Source: Cordia subcordata | Taxonomy: Eukaryota > Streptophyta > Magnoliopsida > Boraginales > Cordiaceae | Length of the DNA stretch: 64,000 nt | Direction: 5' to 3' | Assembly: GCA_028554755.1 (NCBI GenBank) | Contig: JAPTOF010000003.1 | Span: forward strand, 25,584,001-25,648,000 | In this document: one piece after another, positions 39,724 to 52,100 of the stretch | Numbering within the stretch: position 1 is the first letter of the stretch | Layout: every line of letters starts with the position of its first letter | The notes under the pieces: generated by a model | What the model was told of the DNA's origin: nothing | The model's input: only the letters and a program-made list of their open reading frames with translations | Database searches by the model: none | Program-made: the position numbers and the translations under genes

Positions 39724-40479
39724 ATGGAGTCAACCAACAAAGTGAGCCTGAAGCTTCTGATTGACAGAAAAGCTGGGCGAGTCCTGTTTGCTGAAGGCGG
39801 AAAAGACTTGGTCGATTTTTTGTTTCGCATCTTTACTCTGCCTGTTGGCATGGTGGTGAGGCTGCTGTCCAAGGAAAAAATGTGGGTTGCTTGGGGAAAC
39901 TATACGCAAGCATTGAGAATCTAAACGACACCTACCTGCAGCCTTCTGCCAACAAAAGTTATGTATTGAATCCGGGAAGAATATGCTACATTTCCAGTAG
40001 CACTCCCTCATTGCTCGGCGATTCAGCATCATCAACCACGAGGAGGAAAATATACAGCTGCCCGAAAACCTCCAGTACCACGTGTAGTGGTTGCTTAAGG
40101 AGTTCTCACACGTCGCGTTGTGATGAGTATATGAGTGATGATCCTCAAGCGATTTGCCCTAAATGCCACGTGAAGCTAAACAGAGAGGTGAATTATGTGG
40201 TAGCTGGTGCTAGTGGAAATGGAGCGGCCGGCCGGAAAGACGAGGGCGGTTATGTGAAAGGGGTGGTAACATACATGATCATGGATGATTTAGAGGTGAA
40301 ACCTATGTCATCCATCTCTAGTATCACACTGCTCAACAGGTTCAACGTTGAGGATTTGGGAGCCTTGGAGGAAATAGACACCTGTTTGGGCATGGATGAG
40401 GTATGTACGCAAAGTTTGACTAATGATGTTAATTTACTATAAATTAATGCGACTCAATTCCCTCTCTCTCTCAATATAT

Positions 40480-40525
<46 letters not shown>

Positions 40526-40658
40526 TGGTAAAGATGGCTTGTCTTAATTTCCATGTTATTTTTATGTTATATTTGGTGGGCAGGGGTTGAAGCTACTGAG
40601 AGCGTCCCTGCAATCAAAGACAGTTCTCTCTGATGTGTTTCTTGAAAAAGAAGCTTAA
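39724..40658 (+). pseudogene. DUF674 gene copy B, complete except one 1-nt deletion
   Basis: Two-exon DUF674 gene: exon 1 39724-40400 (donor GTATGT), exon 2 40584-40658 (acceptor GGGCAG), stop TAA. Exon 1 opens VSLKLLIDRKAGRVLFAEGG, LVDFLFRIFTLPVGMVVRLL. Near 39880 one G is missing relative to copy C, shifting the frame; from the GTG at 39882 it continues GCLGKLYASIENLNDTYLQP, then a Cys-rich stretch with DDPQAICPKCHVKLNRE, DEGGYVKGVVTYMIMDDLEV, SSISSITLLNRFNVEDL and, from exon 2, GLKLLRASLQSKTVLSDVFL. With the deletion accounted for the two exons are in phase, about 250 residues. It may be a young pseudogene or a sequencing error. The function of DUF674 is unknown. Confidence 0.85.
40480..40520. 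repeat. TA/TACA microsatellite in DUF674 copy B intron
   Basis: ATACATACATAC followed by a (TA)n tract within the intron 40401-40583. Confidence 0.9.
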
Positions 40659-41659
40659 CATGGAGCCATTTTTATAAAAATGTCAGTCTTCTTCTATGTG
40701 TTTTCTGAAATAGGTTTTTCTCTTTTTCCTTTGGGACCAAGGGCTTCATATCCTTCTTCTGGATCTGTCTTTTGTTGTTTCTTTTTTCTTCCCCAGTTAT
40801 CATGAACAGCTAGTGTTAAATTGCATTTTCTATTATTTGTTACTTTTTCTCACATAAAAAATCGTTACAATCATGAATAATTGAAATCATAAACTAATCT
40901 GTATATATTCCCAATTTCTTCGGACAGACAAAAAAACTAGGAGCAGTCTGCATACGCTTTCTAACATTCTGAAAGACTAAAACCATTAGGGTCCAGGTCA
41001 TGTGTCAAATCATTCCATCTAAAAACTATCACTTGGTGTGCTGGCTAAACGATTGCATAAAGTCCTTTACAGTTGCCAAACTATACTACCCAAAGAAAGG
41101 ACAGAACATATGGCAACTCCAATTTGACCACCTTATTAGAAAATTTAGGTTGTTATAAAGGGCTTACTTTATTTATTCTATTCAACATGCTTTCTCGCGT
41201 GTGGGATAAGATGATATTCTTTTCTATCGAATTTCCCTTAGATGATATTCTTCTAGAAGAGAGCAGAACAAATTCCTGAACTAATGTCCTGATATTGATT
41301 ATTAGATTTAATGGTAGAATATAAACAAAAAATTTTAGAAGATAGGAAAAAGGACCAAGCAAGTGTACATGAATAAACATTTTCATACTTTTTTTCCCCC
41401 TTCAAATGGAGGCCACGCCGCTTACAAACCAACTAATCTATATGTTGACTTGTCATGATAATCTTCACCAAGGAGCAGGGACGACTGCAGTTAATAAACT
41501 ATGGTGTCACTTGACACTAGTGAAATTTAAAAAAAGAAATTATTTATATGTATGTATGTATATATATATTTAAAATATTTAGCTTTGACACCATTAAAAT
41601 ATTATCATTAACCCCATTAAAATATTATCTTATTGAGAAATTAGTTGAGACAAACAAAA
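40659..41659. other. DUF674 copy B 3' flank
   Basis: T-rich 3' flank and AT-rich DNA. No gene or clear repeat is recognised apart from the edge of the hAT remnant that follows. Confidence 0.4.
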
Positions 41660-41915
41660 ATATTGTATATCCTTCAGTTTATTTGTTAGTCAGATTATGA
41701 TTGATTTTACCAATTGTAATTGCAAGTGTTGAGAGAGTATTTTTTGCTATGAATATCATGAAGAACCGGTTGAGAAATTGATGGAGATAGATTTATGAAT
41801 GGTTGTTTAGTTACTTTAGTAATGTATTTGATAGCATTGAAAATGAAGCAATTATTCAATGCTTTCAAAAATATGAGACCTTGTTGATGTCAATTGTAGC
41901 ATTCATATTTTGAAA
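41660..41915 (+). pseudogene. hAT transposase (TTF/HAT type) C-terminal remnant
   Basis: Translation gives ASVERVFFAMNIMKNRLRN, then a stop, then VFDSIENEAIIQCFQ after a frame change. This is the hAT C-terminal dimerisation region of the TTF-zinc-finger hAT group (family pattern ASVERxFSAMxxIKxxLRN...). It is a different hAT lineage from the element at 49186-54248. No N-terminal part or ends were found. Confidence 0.75.
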
Positions 41916-42129
41916 AAAGATATTCAATTTTTTTAATCATAAAGTATTTTTATGTTGAACCAGTAAAAAAATTTTCTAACTCCGTCTCTGCCAAGCAATC
42001 TTCTAAGTCCATCTAGAGGATCGACCAACTGATGGTACCTGATCGGATTATGAAGCCCAAATATAATATATATTTTGTGACTCCGTCTTTGCCAAGGAGT
42101 CTTCTAATGTATATAATGTTGTTTTTAGT

Positions 42130-43850
42130 TATCACATTATCCTCTATATGTCATCCATGGATGAAAGCTCTTTGAACATTAGAAATAATATGATTCAAAT
42201 GGCCCTTCATCTGATTGACCAAAATCTTGGATATGATCTTGTAGATGGTATTGCAACATGCAATAGGTCTAAAGTCATTAAGGCTTTCAGGATTCTGCTT
42301 CTTGGGGACCAGAGTGAGAATAGTGGAGTTGATTTCCTTCAGAATTTTTGTAGAGTGAAGAACTAATTTCACTGCTTTTACTACATCCTCGCCAATAATG
42401 TCCCAGGCTTTCTGGAAGAAGTGGACGAGAAAGTCATCAGGTCCAAGGCTCTTGTTGCTATCAATGGGAAATAATTCATCTTTAATCTCTTGGTTACCAA
42501 TGGGGGAACATAACTCAGCCACTGCATTAGGGTTTAGGGTGTTTTTGTAGAGGGCCTAAGGCTCTCAAGAGAGATATAGTTTTCAACTTCATTCTAAGGT
42601 CAAAGAAGATCCTTGAAGTACCTGACTGCTTTACATCCAATCTCTTCTTCTTGTCTGAGAATAGTACCATCACTGGCTCTAATAGCTTCGATAGCATTAC
42701 ATGCCGCTTTACCTTTGGCATACTTGAAGAAAAAGGCCGAATTTGCATCACCTTCTTTAAGCCAATCGAGCCTGGATTTTTGTTTAGCAATGCTGTTATT
42801 GATGATTTCTAATTGCTCAATCTCATACCTTCGTCTTTTTTCTTCTTTAATTTGCTTATGGTTGGTATGACCATTATAGATGATTTTTCTGAACAGCCTC
42901 CGGCTCCATACGAAGCCCCTCAATCCTTGTTTAGGTAGTTCTGAAATGGGAATTATTGAATTGCTTGAGCACCCCTTTGAAAAGTTTCAAATTCTTAACC
43001 AGGACATACATTGGAGAGCCCTGCACTTAATTATCGCATACGTTCTTAACTATCTCAGTAAAATCTGGGTGGGAAGTCTAGATATTGAAAAGTTTGAAGG
43101 GCCTAGGAATATTGAAGTGTTTAGGAGTCATATCCAATATAATAGGACAATGATCAGATGGGCCAGGCAACCCAATATTAAGTACAGAATCACTGTAGGT
43201 ATTGAGCCAATCACCATTAGTGAAGAGTCTGTCAAGCTTGCTAGCTCTAAGCTCCTCCCAATACTACGATTAGTCCAAGTAAAATATGGGCTAAAGCTAT
43301 TATGTTCAACCATATTGGCCCAATTAATACACTCATTAAATTCTCTAGCGCCAAACCAATATTGGCACCTCCTAAGCGGTCTTCAGGGTTAAGGGTCTCA
43401 TTAAAGTCTCCCTCAACACATAATAGGAGAGCACTATATTTCTCGCTCCAATCACAGATGTTACCCTACAGCTGTCGCCTAAGATTTTGGTCATTCTCTG
43501 CATAAACAAAAATAGCAACAAATTGAGTCTCTATCTCGACGATTTTAATATGATAGAGAATAGCCTGGTCCGAACACTCAAATTTATCAATAGACACAGC
43601 TTTTGGATCCCACAAAACCCAGACTCTCTTAAATTCATTGCATTCATAATTGCTGACAAAACTTCACTCCTTGAATCTAGTTTTGATGATCTCATCTGCA
43701 TTAAAGTACTTGATTTTGGTTTCTAAAAGTCCACAAATGTGGATTCCTTTATTCCTCAAAATTTGATTGACTTCTGTTTGTTTTTGAGGTTTGTTAAGCC
43801 CTTCTCACATTCAAAATAAATATTTTCATTTGGGGGTGAGAGGAGACTCA
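42130..43850 (-). pseudogene. LINE (non-LTR retrotransposon) remnant: endonuclease and partial RT
   Basis: Reverse strand, in order: endonuclease fragments (GIHxCGLLETK-like near 43720, FVAIFVYAEN near 43500, VEGDFNETLNPEDRLGGANI near 43390, NSFSPYFTWTNRSIG near 43300), a linker (LDWLKEGDANSAFFFKYAKG, near 42760), then reverse transcriptase motifs (SLGPDDFLVHFFQKAWDIIG, DFRPIACCNTIYKIISKIL, ending NVQRAFIHG before a stop). Several frame breaks occur. The catalytic YxDD part of the RT and everything 3' of it are missing, so the copy is truncated inside the RT. Upstream sequence to about 44200 may be the preceding ORF. Confidence 0.85.
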
Positions 43851-44463
43851 TATGAACAACTTCTTAGAGGAGGTTCGCCTCCGCTATTTGGGATGACTAA
43901 TTCTGTTTAGAAAGTTACTGATCACTCCATCTTAAGGTGAGTGTTGCGCAGTGGCTTCCAGATCAATACCTTTGTAATCCAAAACATTGGAGGGCTTTCT
44001 AGAGGATTCACCACTTTCTAGTACCTTTTTGCCTTTCTTGGTAGTAATGGGTGAAGAGCTTTTCCTTTTCCTCCTTGCAACTTGTCACTATTGGTCTCCA
44101 TGCCCACAGGGACCCACCGATTGCCTATGGAGAGGTTTACACCTATCATCTCATTGTCTCTCTATAGGTTTAACAATGGCCAAGCTTGAAGGTTCTTGAA
44201 TTTGCTTTTGGTTCTCACAATTACCTTCCTTGTGAATCTAAATCTAGGAGCAACTGCAAAAATTGATAAGAACATTTTGTTAGAATCTTAATTGATAAAT
44301 TTATGTCAACTGTAGATCCTCTAAAAAAAAACCTACAATTAAAACCACAATAATGATCCTTGTATAAAGTGGGCGCTACCAATACACAAAACTCACTTAT
44401 CATCCTTTCTGTCATCTATTTAAAGAGGTTGTGCCAGTCATTTTGGTTCAATTATGACCTTTA

Positions 44464-44759
44464 AAAGGTTTTGAAAAATGTGTTTGGTAAAGAAGCTTAT
44501 AAGCCAGCAAAAAAAAAAAAAGGTGGCCTTGACCATCTTTTTTCTAAAGGGCTTATAAACACTTGGTCTTGACATGTTTATCTTTAATTGATGACATGTC
44601 ATTTTTAGTTATTTTAGACTACCATTGCTACTTATAAGCACTTATTTACCAAATATGTTAGAAGCTTATAAACACATATTTATCCAAATACATGGCAACT
44701 TGCTTAAAAGCACTTCTGCTTATAAGTATCTAAAAATAAGCTTAGCCAAACAAGCCTTA
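44464..44759. mobile_element. CTTATAAG-type MITE remnant
   Basis: Several CTTATAAGC palindromic motifs occur. The left side has GTGTTTGGTAAAGAAGCTTA and the right side AATAAGCTTAGCCAAACAAG. Ends resemble the Tourist-like family; the target duplication is not clear. It is immediately followed by another such element. Confidence 0.5.
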
Positions 44760-44772
44760 ATCCTCTCCCTTA

Positions 44773-45191
44773 GAGCCCATTTGACTTTGCTTTTTTTTAA
44801 TTTGCTTATCAACATGTGGTGTTTATAAGCAAAAAGTTGCTTTTAAGCTAGTGATAAATAAGCATAGATAGGTTTGAATAATATATGCTTATAAACTACT
44901 GACATGTTTGGTAAATAAGTGCTTATTAGTGGGAATAAGAATTAAAATGATTGAAAAGGACATAATTAATGTGATAAAAATTATTATTCTAATTTACTTG
45001 TCATTTTTAAGGGTAAATCTTTTTGCTCACTTTGACCAACAGCTTATGAGCATCCAAAAAAAAGCTATGGCTAGTGCTTTTTTCCCTAGCAGCTTATAAG
45101 ATGTCACAAATTGCTTGTAAGCAGTTTTACCAAATATGTCAAATTACATGTTTGGCTTACAACCAGCTTATAAGCAAATCCAATCACCCTC
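44773..45191. mobile_element. Tourist-like MITE with TTA target duplication
   Basis: 419-bp element: left end GAGCCCATTTGACTTTGC, inverted right end GAGGGTGATTGGATTTGC, TTA on both sides (44770-44772 and 45192-45194). Multiple internal GCTTATAAGC palindromes and no open frame. Confidence 0.75.
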
Positions 45192-45414
45192 TTAGTCTAG
45201 CAAGCAAATCCCTAGATTCTTTTCTAGTACGAAACTTGCCTTATTTGGTCTTCGGAGGTCAACTCATGAGGGTATTGGATTTTGGCTAATACATTTAGGC
45301 CCCACACCTTATGTCTTAAAGACTTTATGATATGAGAGTAAATCTTTTATTTCCACATGAAGTCCTAGTCATCTAGTGAGACAGCTTGCTGAAAACATAA
45401 AGCTCATTTTTAGG

Positions 45415-45780
45415 CTCTGGACTTGATGAAAATCAGGAGCCCATATTTAGGTTCCGGACATGATGAAAATCAAAAGCCATAATTTGATTTTGGACTTGAT
45501 AAAAATAAAAAATTCATAATTGATTTTGGACTTGATGAAAATTGAAAGCCCATATTCAAATGGCAGACTTGATGAAAATCAAAAGCCCTTACTTGGATTT
45601 TGGACTTGGTGAAAATTGAAAATCCATATTTAGATTGCAGACTTGATGAAAATCAGAAGCTCTTGCATTTTGGACTTGATGAAAATTGAAAGCCACATTT
45701 AAGTTGTGGACTTGATGAAAATCGAAAACCTTTACTTGAATTTTGGACTTGACGAAAATTGAAAGCTCATACGACAGTTT
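45415..45780. repeat. 36-37 bp minisatellite, ten copies
   Basis: The core GGACTTGATGAAAAT recurs with its ACTTGATGAA part at 45421, 45458, 45494, 45530, 45567, 45604, 45641, 45674, 45710 and 45747. Spacings are 33-37 bp. Alternate units are more similar (ATCAAAAGCCC versus ATTGAAAGCC continuations), hinting at a two-unit higher-order period of about 73 bp. Confidence 0.95.
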
Positions 45781-48300
45781 GTTCCTCAATTTAACTAGAT
45801 TCCTCATATTCTCATATGATTACATTCTAATTAAAAAATCACCCAATTTTTATCACAATTTAATCATATTTTGCAGTAAATCACACCATAGAAGATAACA
45901 ACAGTCCAGTTTACTATACATGTGGACAATAAATGTGGAATTTAGGTACAATAGGTGTCTTCTTTAGCTTTTGTACAACAGTAGATTGTGCTGCCACTGC
46001 TGCTTGAAAACTTCTGAGATCTTGGCTTCTTTATCTACTAATTATCGTTCGTATTCTCTCTTTGACTAAATGAAAATCCCAGTTGTTACAGAATATTGAA
46101 TAAGGAGGAAAGACATCAATGCATCATAAGACATGGTATACTAAACATTACAATCACTAACAAAATAATAATAATAATAAGAATATACATTATGGTCTCT
46201 TTATTAAGAAGACAACATCTTTGGTGCCTTATGTAAATAGCTTCAGATGTATATGGCTAATAAATAACTATCGTATAGATAAAAATAGCTCATGTACAAT
46301 TAACTATTTGATGTACAACTCTCTTCATGTTTCACTTTATAATGGAACGCAATCCAGAGAAATATTCATGGGGGAAACCTAAATCTTACATGGTATACAA
46401 AGCACACAGACGTTGATGGTTGATCTCTAATACATTTGTATGATGGTCACTCTATTATTATTTCTGTATAATAAGTATTAAGTATTATAAGGGGAGAAAT
46501 CAATTCATTATTCTTCTTCTATTTCTTTTTATAGTTTAAACATAGGCATGTTGCCAAGAATTTTCTTTTTATATCTTAACTTTTATGTTTCCTCAAATTT
46601 ATAATTCTAGCTAATTCAGATTTATTTCTATATTAACTTTATGCTACTAGATTTTTAGTAAAAGACAATTTTTATAGAACACAAAAAAGTCTATATTTTA
46701 TAGACATTGTTTCTTAAATTTTATTAATCTTGAATGGAATTCTGTCTTAAATGACATTTTCTTTTTCATTATTTCATCATATTAAACGGGCCATTCAAAA
46801 CCAAGAGCTCCCATGGTAACATACCCAACCACGTAAAGGCAACGCTCTGTTCCTTTTTGTTGGCACAAGGTTTTCGGTAATCTGTTAACCCCATGGACCA
46901 ACACTGGATTTTTGTGAAAGCCCGTATAATACAGAATGTCAATGCCTCTGTATCTGCATTGACTATTAATATTTTCAAAACGGCTATGGGAAATTCATGA
47001 TCTTATTATTTATTTTTTTGAGGGAAAGATTTTTTTAGTCTTTCAATTTTGACTTAATTTTTAAACAGGTCTTCAATTAAAAAAAAAATCTTTTAGCCCC
47101 TAAGATTTATAATGGACATATGTCAAAATTAACACTTAACTATTTAAATTGTTAGAAAAACTCAAAACGCCCTTGAGCAACATTATACAATGTGATTAAA
47201 AAAATGACATTGTTATTCGTTCATCTTCTTAGTTTATTTATTTATTTAATTTTTTTTTGTTGATACAATATTGCAAACATATGTTATTCTTGGTGATAAT
47301 ATTATATGCATGCCTCTAATATTAGCTAAAGAAGAATATTCTCTTGTATCTTTTGTGTTATTTATGTTGAACATAGTGTGGCATTTCTGTTGAAACTTGA
47401 ATACACTTGAGTTTTTTTTTTTGTCGGAAATATACTTGATTTGAATGGGTTCTTTTATACGTAGAATGAATAATGATGAACATAGTAATTGTTCTATAGG
47501 AGTATATGACACCTGTTATACACATTTATCTCTCTTTTACTGAATCATGTATGTATATAATTGCTCAATGGCATTTTGGTTTTTTCGAACAAATCAAAGA
47601 ATTAGTTGTTAACTTTGACAAACATCTTTTACCTTCGTAAATTAAAAAATATATTTTTCGTAATAGAGAGGCCTATTTAAAAATTTAGGCAAAATTAAAA
47701 AACATATTTTTCGTCCAAAGATGACAAATGCCCAAAGAAAGCAAGAGTGGGTGTCAGCTTTCCGGCGAAGTATTGATCATTTAGCAGACCTTCTATTGAC
47801 CCCAGAGCGAGAGGGAGAAAGAGGGGCCCCCCCTGCCGGGGCGCCGGGGGGGGTGGGGGGCGTGGTTTCGAAGCAAAACACTACTTCTAAATCCTGAGAA
47901 AGCTTAAGCACAGACCTACTTTTGTCAACATAAAATAATTATTGCACCCTATTAAAAGGATCTCGAGCAGCTTGGACGAAAGAGTAAGCATGTCTACGTT
48001 TTTTCAGCTGAGAAAATTCTTTTATTCGTTGAGCAGAACAAGTTGGCTGTGTTTGCATGTTTTGCTTATTTTGGGAAATGAGATCAACTTTAACTGATTT
48101 TTTTTTAAAATATATTATATCTAATAGATTTGTATCATTTCTTTACATATAAGATTTTCTATTTTAGTTTTACTTCAACAATTTTACTATTTTAAGATTT
48201 TTTAATATTATTTTAGGAAATAAGTTTACTATCTCTAGATTTAGAGATATTAAAATTAGTTTAAGGAACGGAAATTTTCTCTCAAAATGTACGTAAGTTA
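45781..48300. other. intergenic, no gene recognised
   Basis: AT-rich unique-looking DNA. A reverse-strand 69-codon open stretch at 46769-46978 matches nothing I know. The stretch 47823-47862 is a sharp G/C-rich block. The last part (47700-48300) has short purine-rich segments and leads into the copia 3' end. Confidence 0.4.
47823..47862. repeat. GC-rich / poly-G island
   Basis: A 40-bp block of almost pure G and C (GGGGCCCCCCC, GCCGGGGCGCCGG, then GGGTGGGGGG) in an otherwise AT-rich region. It is potentially hairpin- and quadruplex-forming, and possibly an assembly artefact. Confidence 0.7.
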
Positions 48301-48401
48301 AAATTGATAGGGGGAGTATTTTCCAAAATGATTTTTTACTTGAAAAAGAATGCTTATATTAAGGGGGAGTAAAATGCTCTTATCTTTAATTTGTCATCAT
48401 C

Positions 48402-48415
48402 AAAAAGGGGGAGAT
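48402..48415 (+). other. polypurine tract of a copia-type LTR retrotransposon
   Basis: AAAAAGGGGGAGAT immediately precedes TGTTGG, the start of the 3' LTR. Preceding GTCATCATC and the GGGGGAGTAAAATGC segment are typical of the 3' end of SIRE/Maximus-type copia elements. It marks priming of plus-strand DNA. No intact pol was found upstream. Confidence 0.75.
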
Positions 48416-49185
48416 TGTTGGCTAAATACTAGTTATTAATTTTGATGATGAAAATTTGATATGCATTTATATTACTTTATTCCCTTACTAAAAAGTATCT
48501 TGTGAAGTTAAGTGATAAGATGAGTAGATAAATACTTGAAAAATGGAAGAAGATGAGTACTATTTGAAGAAGAAGAATATGAGAAGTCATAAGGAGGAAA
48601 AGAGGCGTCATAAGAGGTACCGAACATTTTTTTGCTCTTTCTTTTGTGAAATGCCTTTGAATTGCAAAGATTTAGCTCAAACTTCTATTTTTTATAAATC
48701 AAACAAATTAAATCTCATGAACATTATCTTTCATAAATACAAAATGATATTGGATGCAAAATTAGTGTAAACACATGTTTTTGAAATACTTCTAAGTCTT
48801 AAAAAGTGTCTACAAAATGCATTGAGTTGATTTGGAGTTATGGAAACTTGATAAAATTGAGTTTAAAAAATTTTTAGGTGAGTTTGGCTTTGCTTCTATG
48901 TCTTTGAAGTGGCCGAACCTCTCATCCGGTCGACCAGCTGATCAAGGAGGTCGCCCGGCTAAAATAGAGAAAAGAAAAAAAAGCCGGACCCACTAGCCGA
49001 TCGACAGGTTAAGGCATCTGGCCTAATCAAAGAAGGCCAAGGAAGAACCGGATGACCCAACTGGTCGATCGGCTGAGCGAAATACTGTAATAAATGCATT
49101 AGCTGTTTATTACCGTTCTGGCCATTTTCTTCTTCTCTCTTCCACCTACCAAAGCTCTAGCCTTCAAATCTCTTTAAATACATCT

Positions 49186-52100
49186 AGGGATGGCAACGAG
49201 ACAGGTACTCTGCCCACGAAGCAATCCCAAATCCTTTACCCGGATAGCATCCCAATCCCAAATCCCGTCCCAAACCCAGATAAAAATTAAATATAAATCC
49301 CATTCCCGGAACGTCCCAAATTCGTGAGTACCCGGAACATCCCAAACCCGATTAAAAAATTTTAATTTAAATAAAAAATGTAACCCAAAAATATCCTAAA
49401 CCCGCGAAACTCAAAACCCGAAACTTGATTAAATTATTTATTTAAGAGACTAACAGTTTAAGTAAATTTCCTATTTTTGCCCAAAAAAATTAATATCCCT
49501 AAAAAAATGCATTGAAATGATAAATTCAATCTACAAGAACAAATTAACATACTTTTTAATAAAAAAAATTCCCATACAACAAACCATTCATATTAAAAAG
49601 TAATCCACAAATCCAAACTAACACAAATGTAAAGAAAGTTATTCATCTAAATTAACATTAAAGCAATACAAACAACACAATAACTACACAAGCAAAACAA
49701 TACAAACAACCCATGCAAATACAAAGTTAGTCACTAAAAAAACCAATACACATATCCAAATTAACCAATCCATCCATAATCCATACATCCAAACTCATTA
49801 AACTCATAGCTACTCATCAATGTAACTTGATCCTTCCTCCTCAGGTGCAGTAACAGATATGAGTCCTGAATTAATAGAATTGCCTAAAATGTAGAAAACA
49901 TAAAAAAAATTAATGTATGATGTAATCAAAACTTAAAACACAAATACTCATAACATAAAATATTTTACCTTCAATTTCAGACCATAACCAATCACGTGAG
50001 CACATTAAAGCTTCCAATGTGTCCGGGTGAAGCCTACTTCGGTGAAGGCTAACAACCCTCCCACTGGTGCTAAAAGCAGACTCCGATGCCACAGTAGATA
50101 TTGGAATAGCCAAGAAATCTCGAGCAAGCAACCGTAAAGTCTCATATTTTATGCCACCAGTCTTCCACCAACTCAAAATATCAAAATCATCTACATAAGG
50201 TATCACCCCCTCCTTCGCATAATAATCAAATTCTTCCTTCACATGTGTACCAGAAACATTGGGGGTTGCTAAAAAATTAAGAAAGTCACTTGGCATGGAA
50301 GAAAAAGAAGTGGCATCATCCTCTATTTGAGAAGGACCAGTGGTCCTACATTTAAGACCAGAACCCGCATATTCATTCATCAAATCATAGAAAAGAGCTT
50401 TAATTTTCCCAACCCTAAATAGACACTCTGCTTCACCATAAAGATCCTTAAAGTAATACTCAACTGCCTTGAGTCTTAACCTAGGGTCTAAAACTGCTGC
50501 AATTGCCATAACATCATTAGTCTCCTCCCAATACTTTTGAAATTTAATGTACATACTTTGCGCCATGCTTTTAATAATAACATTGTCTGATTCTATCCAC
50601 TGACAAAGAAGTTTCCTAACTTTACAAATTTGAACAAAGTAAACATTCGAAGTCGGGTACTTTGTTCCTGAAAAGAGCTTGGTTAGTTCATGAAAAACAC
50701 TAAGCTTCCCATAAATGAGCTTAGCCATTTCCCAATCTTCATCAAATGGTAGAGATGTATAATGCTTATCCCTAAAACTCAACTTTTGAAATATAGTCTT
50801 ATACTCAATGGCTGTTTCAAGCATCAAGTAAGTCGAGTTCTAACGGGCTTTTACATCAAGCACCAATTTCTTAGTACATCTCAATTTCAATGTCTGAGCC
50901 ATATTCTCAAAATTTTCAACCCTTTGTTGAGAGCCTGACCAATAAACAACACTTAAACGAATTCTCTCAATAGCCTTTTCTATGATAGACAACCCATCCT
51001 TCGCAACTAAATTTAATATATGGGTACAACATCGCATATGAAGGAGTTTTCCATCAAGTATAGAATTTCTAGGCAACTTTTCAGAAAGAATATTGATCAT
51101 ACCATCATTTGAGCTACAATTATCCATTGTTACTGTGGAGATCTTGTCTTCCAAATGCCAAGACATTAATTAAAATTAAGAAGAATAAGATATGTTTATA
51201 TAGTCAAGCAATAAAGAAGCCTAAGTAATGCATATGTACCTCAATAGTCGACTTTGCAATTTCCAATCGTCATGTACAAAGTGAGCAATGATGCTCATGT
51301 ACCCCTTTTTTTGGTTGGAAGTCCACATGTCTGTTGTAATAGCCATTCTAGCACTAGTCCGACTCAACCAATTCCCTAACTTGTCTTTTTCAATGTCATA
51401 AACCTTCATTATATCACTCTTTATGGTATTACGAGATACCATATTGAAAAGTGGTTGAAGGCTTTCCACAAATCTTCTAAAACCTATATGCTCAACAATA
51501 GATAAAGGATACTCATGCAATATTATTGCATTTGCCAACTCTCTTCTAGAAACTTCTGAATCAAATGTATAGTTACTAAATTGAACTTTCCCATCATTTG
51601 TTTTTTTCACCCCAATTTGTTTCTGACGCTCCATTGCTGCCTCAATAGACATGTTACTCCATTTGGGACAATTGTTCAAATGATTATGCAAACTTTTTGT
51701 GCCCTTATCACTACTGGCTTGTAAACGTGTATTACAATAATAACATATAGCCAAGTCTTTACCATCCTTCCTGACTTTCACCATATGGTTCCAAACTTCA
51801 CTTGTTAACTTTCGTTTTTTTGGAACAACTACCTCACCAGGCTTTAAAACAACTTTTGGATCATGTTGTAAGTTTTGACCCTGATCAGTTGAAGTATGAG
51901 CTGGACCTGGAGTAGGGGCTAAAGCTAAAGTAGAGGCTGTTGATAAACTAATTTGGGTTGTTGCTGGATCAGGAGTTAAAGCATTAGGGGTTGAAGCATT
52001 AGGGGCAACAAATTCACCACTTGATGGATTTGTCCTACATTCATCTTGAGCGGAAAGATTGGTGGTAGGATTTGATGACATGGCCTAATTAACATTTGAC

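Noticed and set aside
42613..43392. Plus-strand frames of 85 and 170 codons
   Set aside because: They are antisense shadows of the LINE remnant, whose reverse-strand translation shows RT and endonuclease motifs.
45415..45780. Regularly spaced repeats resembling a CRISPR array
   Set aside because: Units are contiguous diverged minisatellite copies with similar 'spacers', in plant nuclear DNA with no cas genes.
46769..46978. 69-codon reverse-strand frame
   Set aside because: No family recognised and no splice or neighbour support; left as unannotated intergenic DNA.
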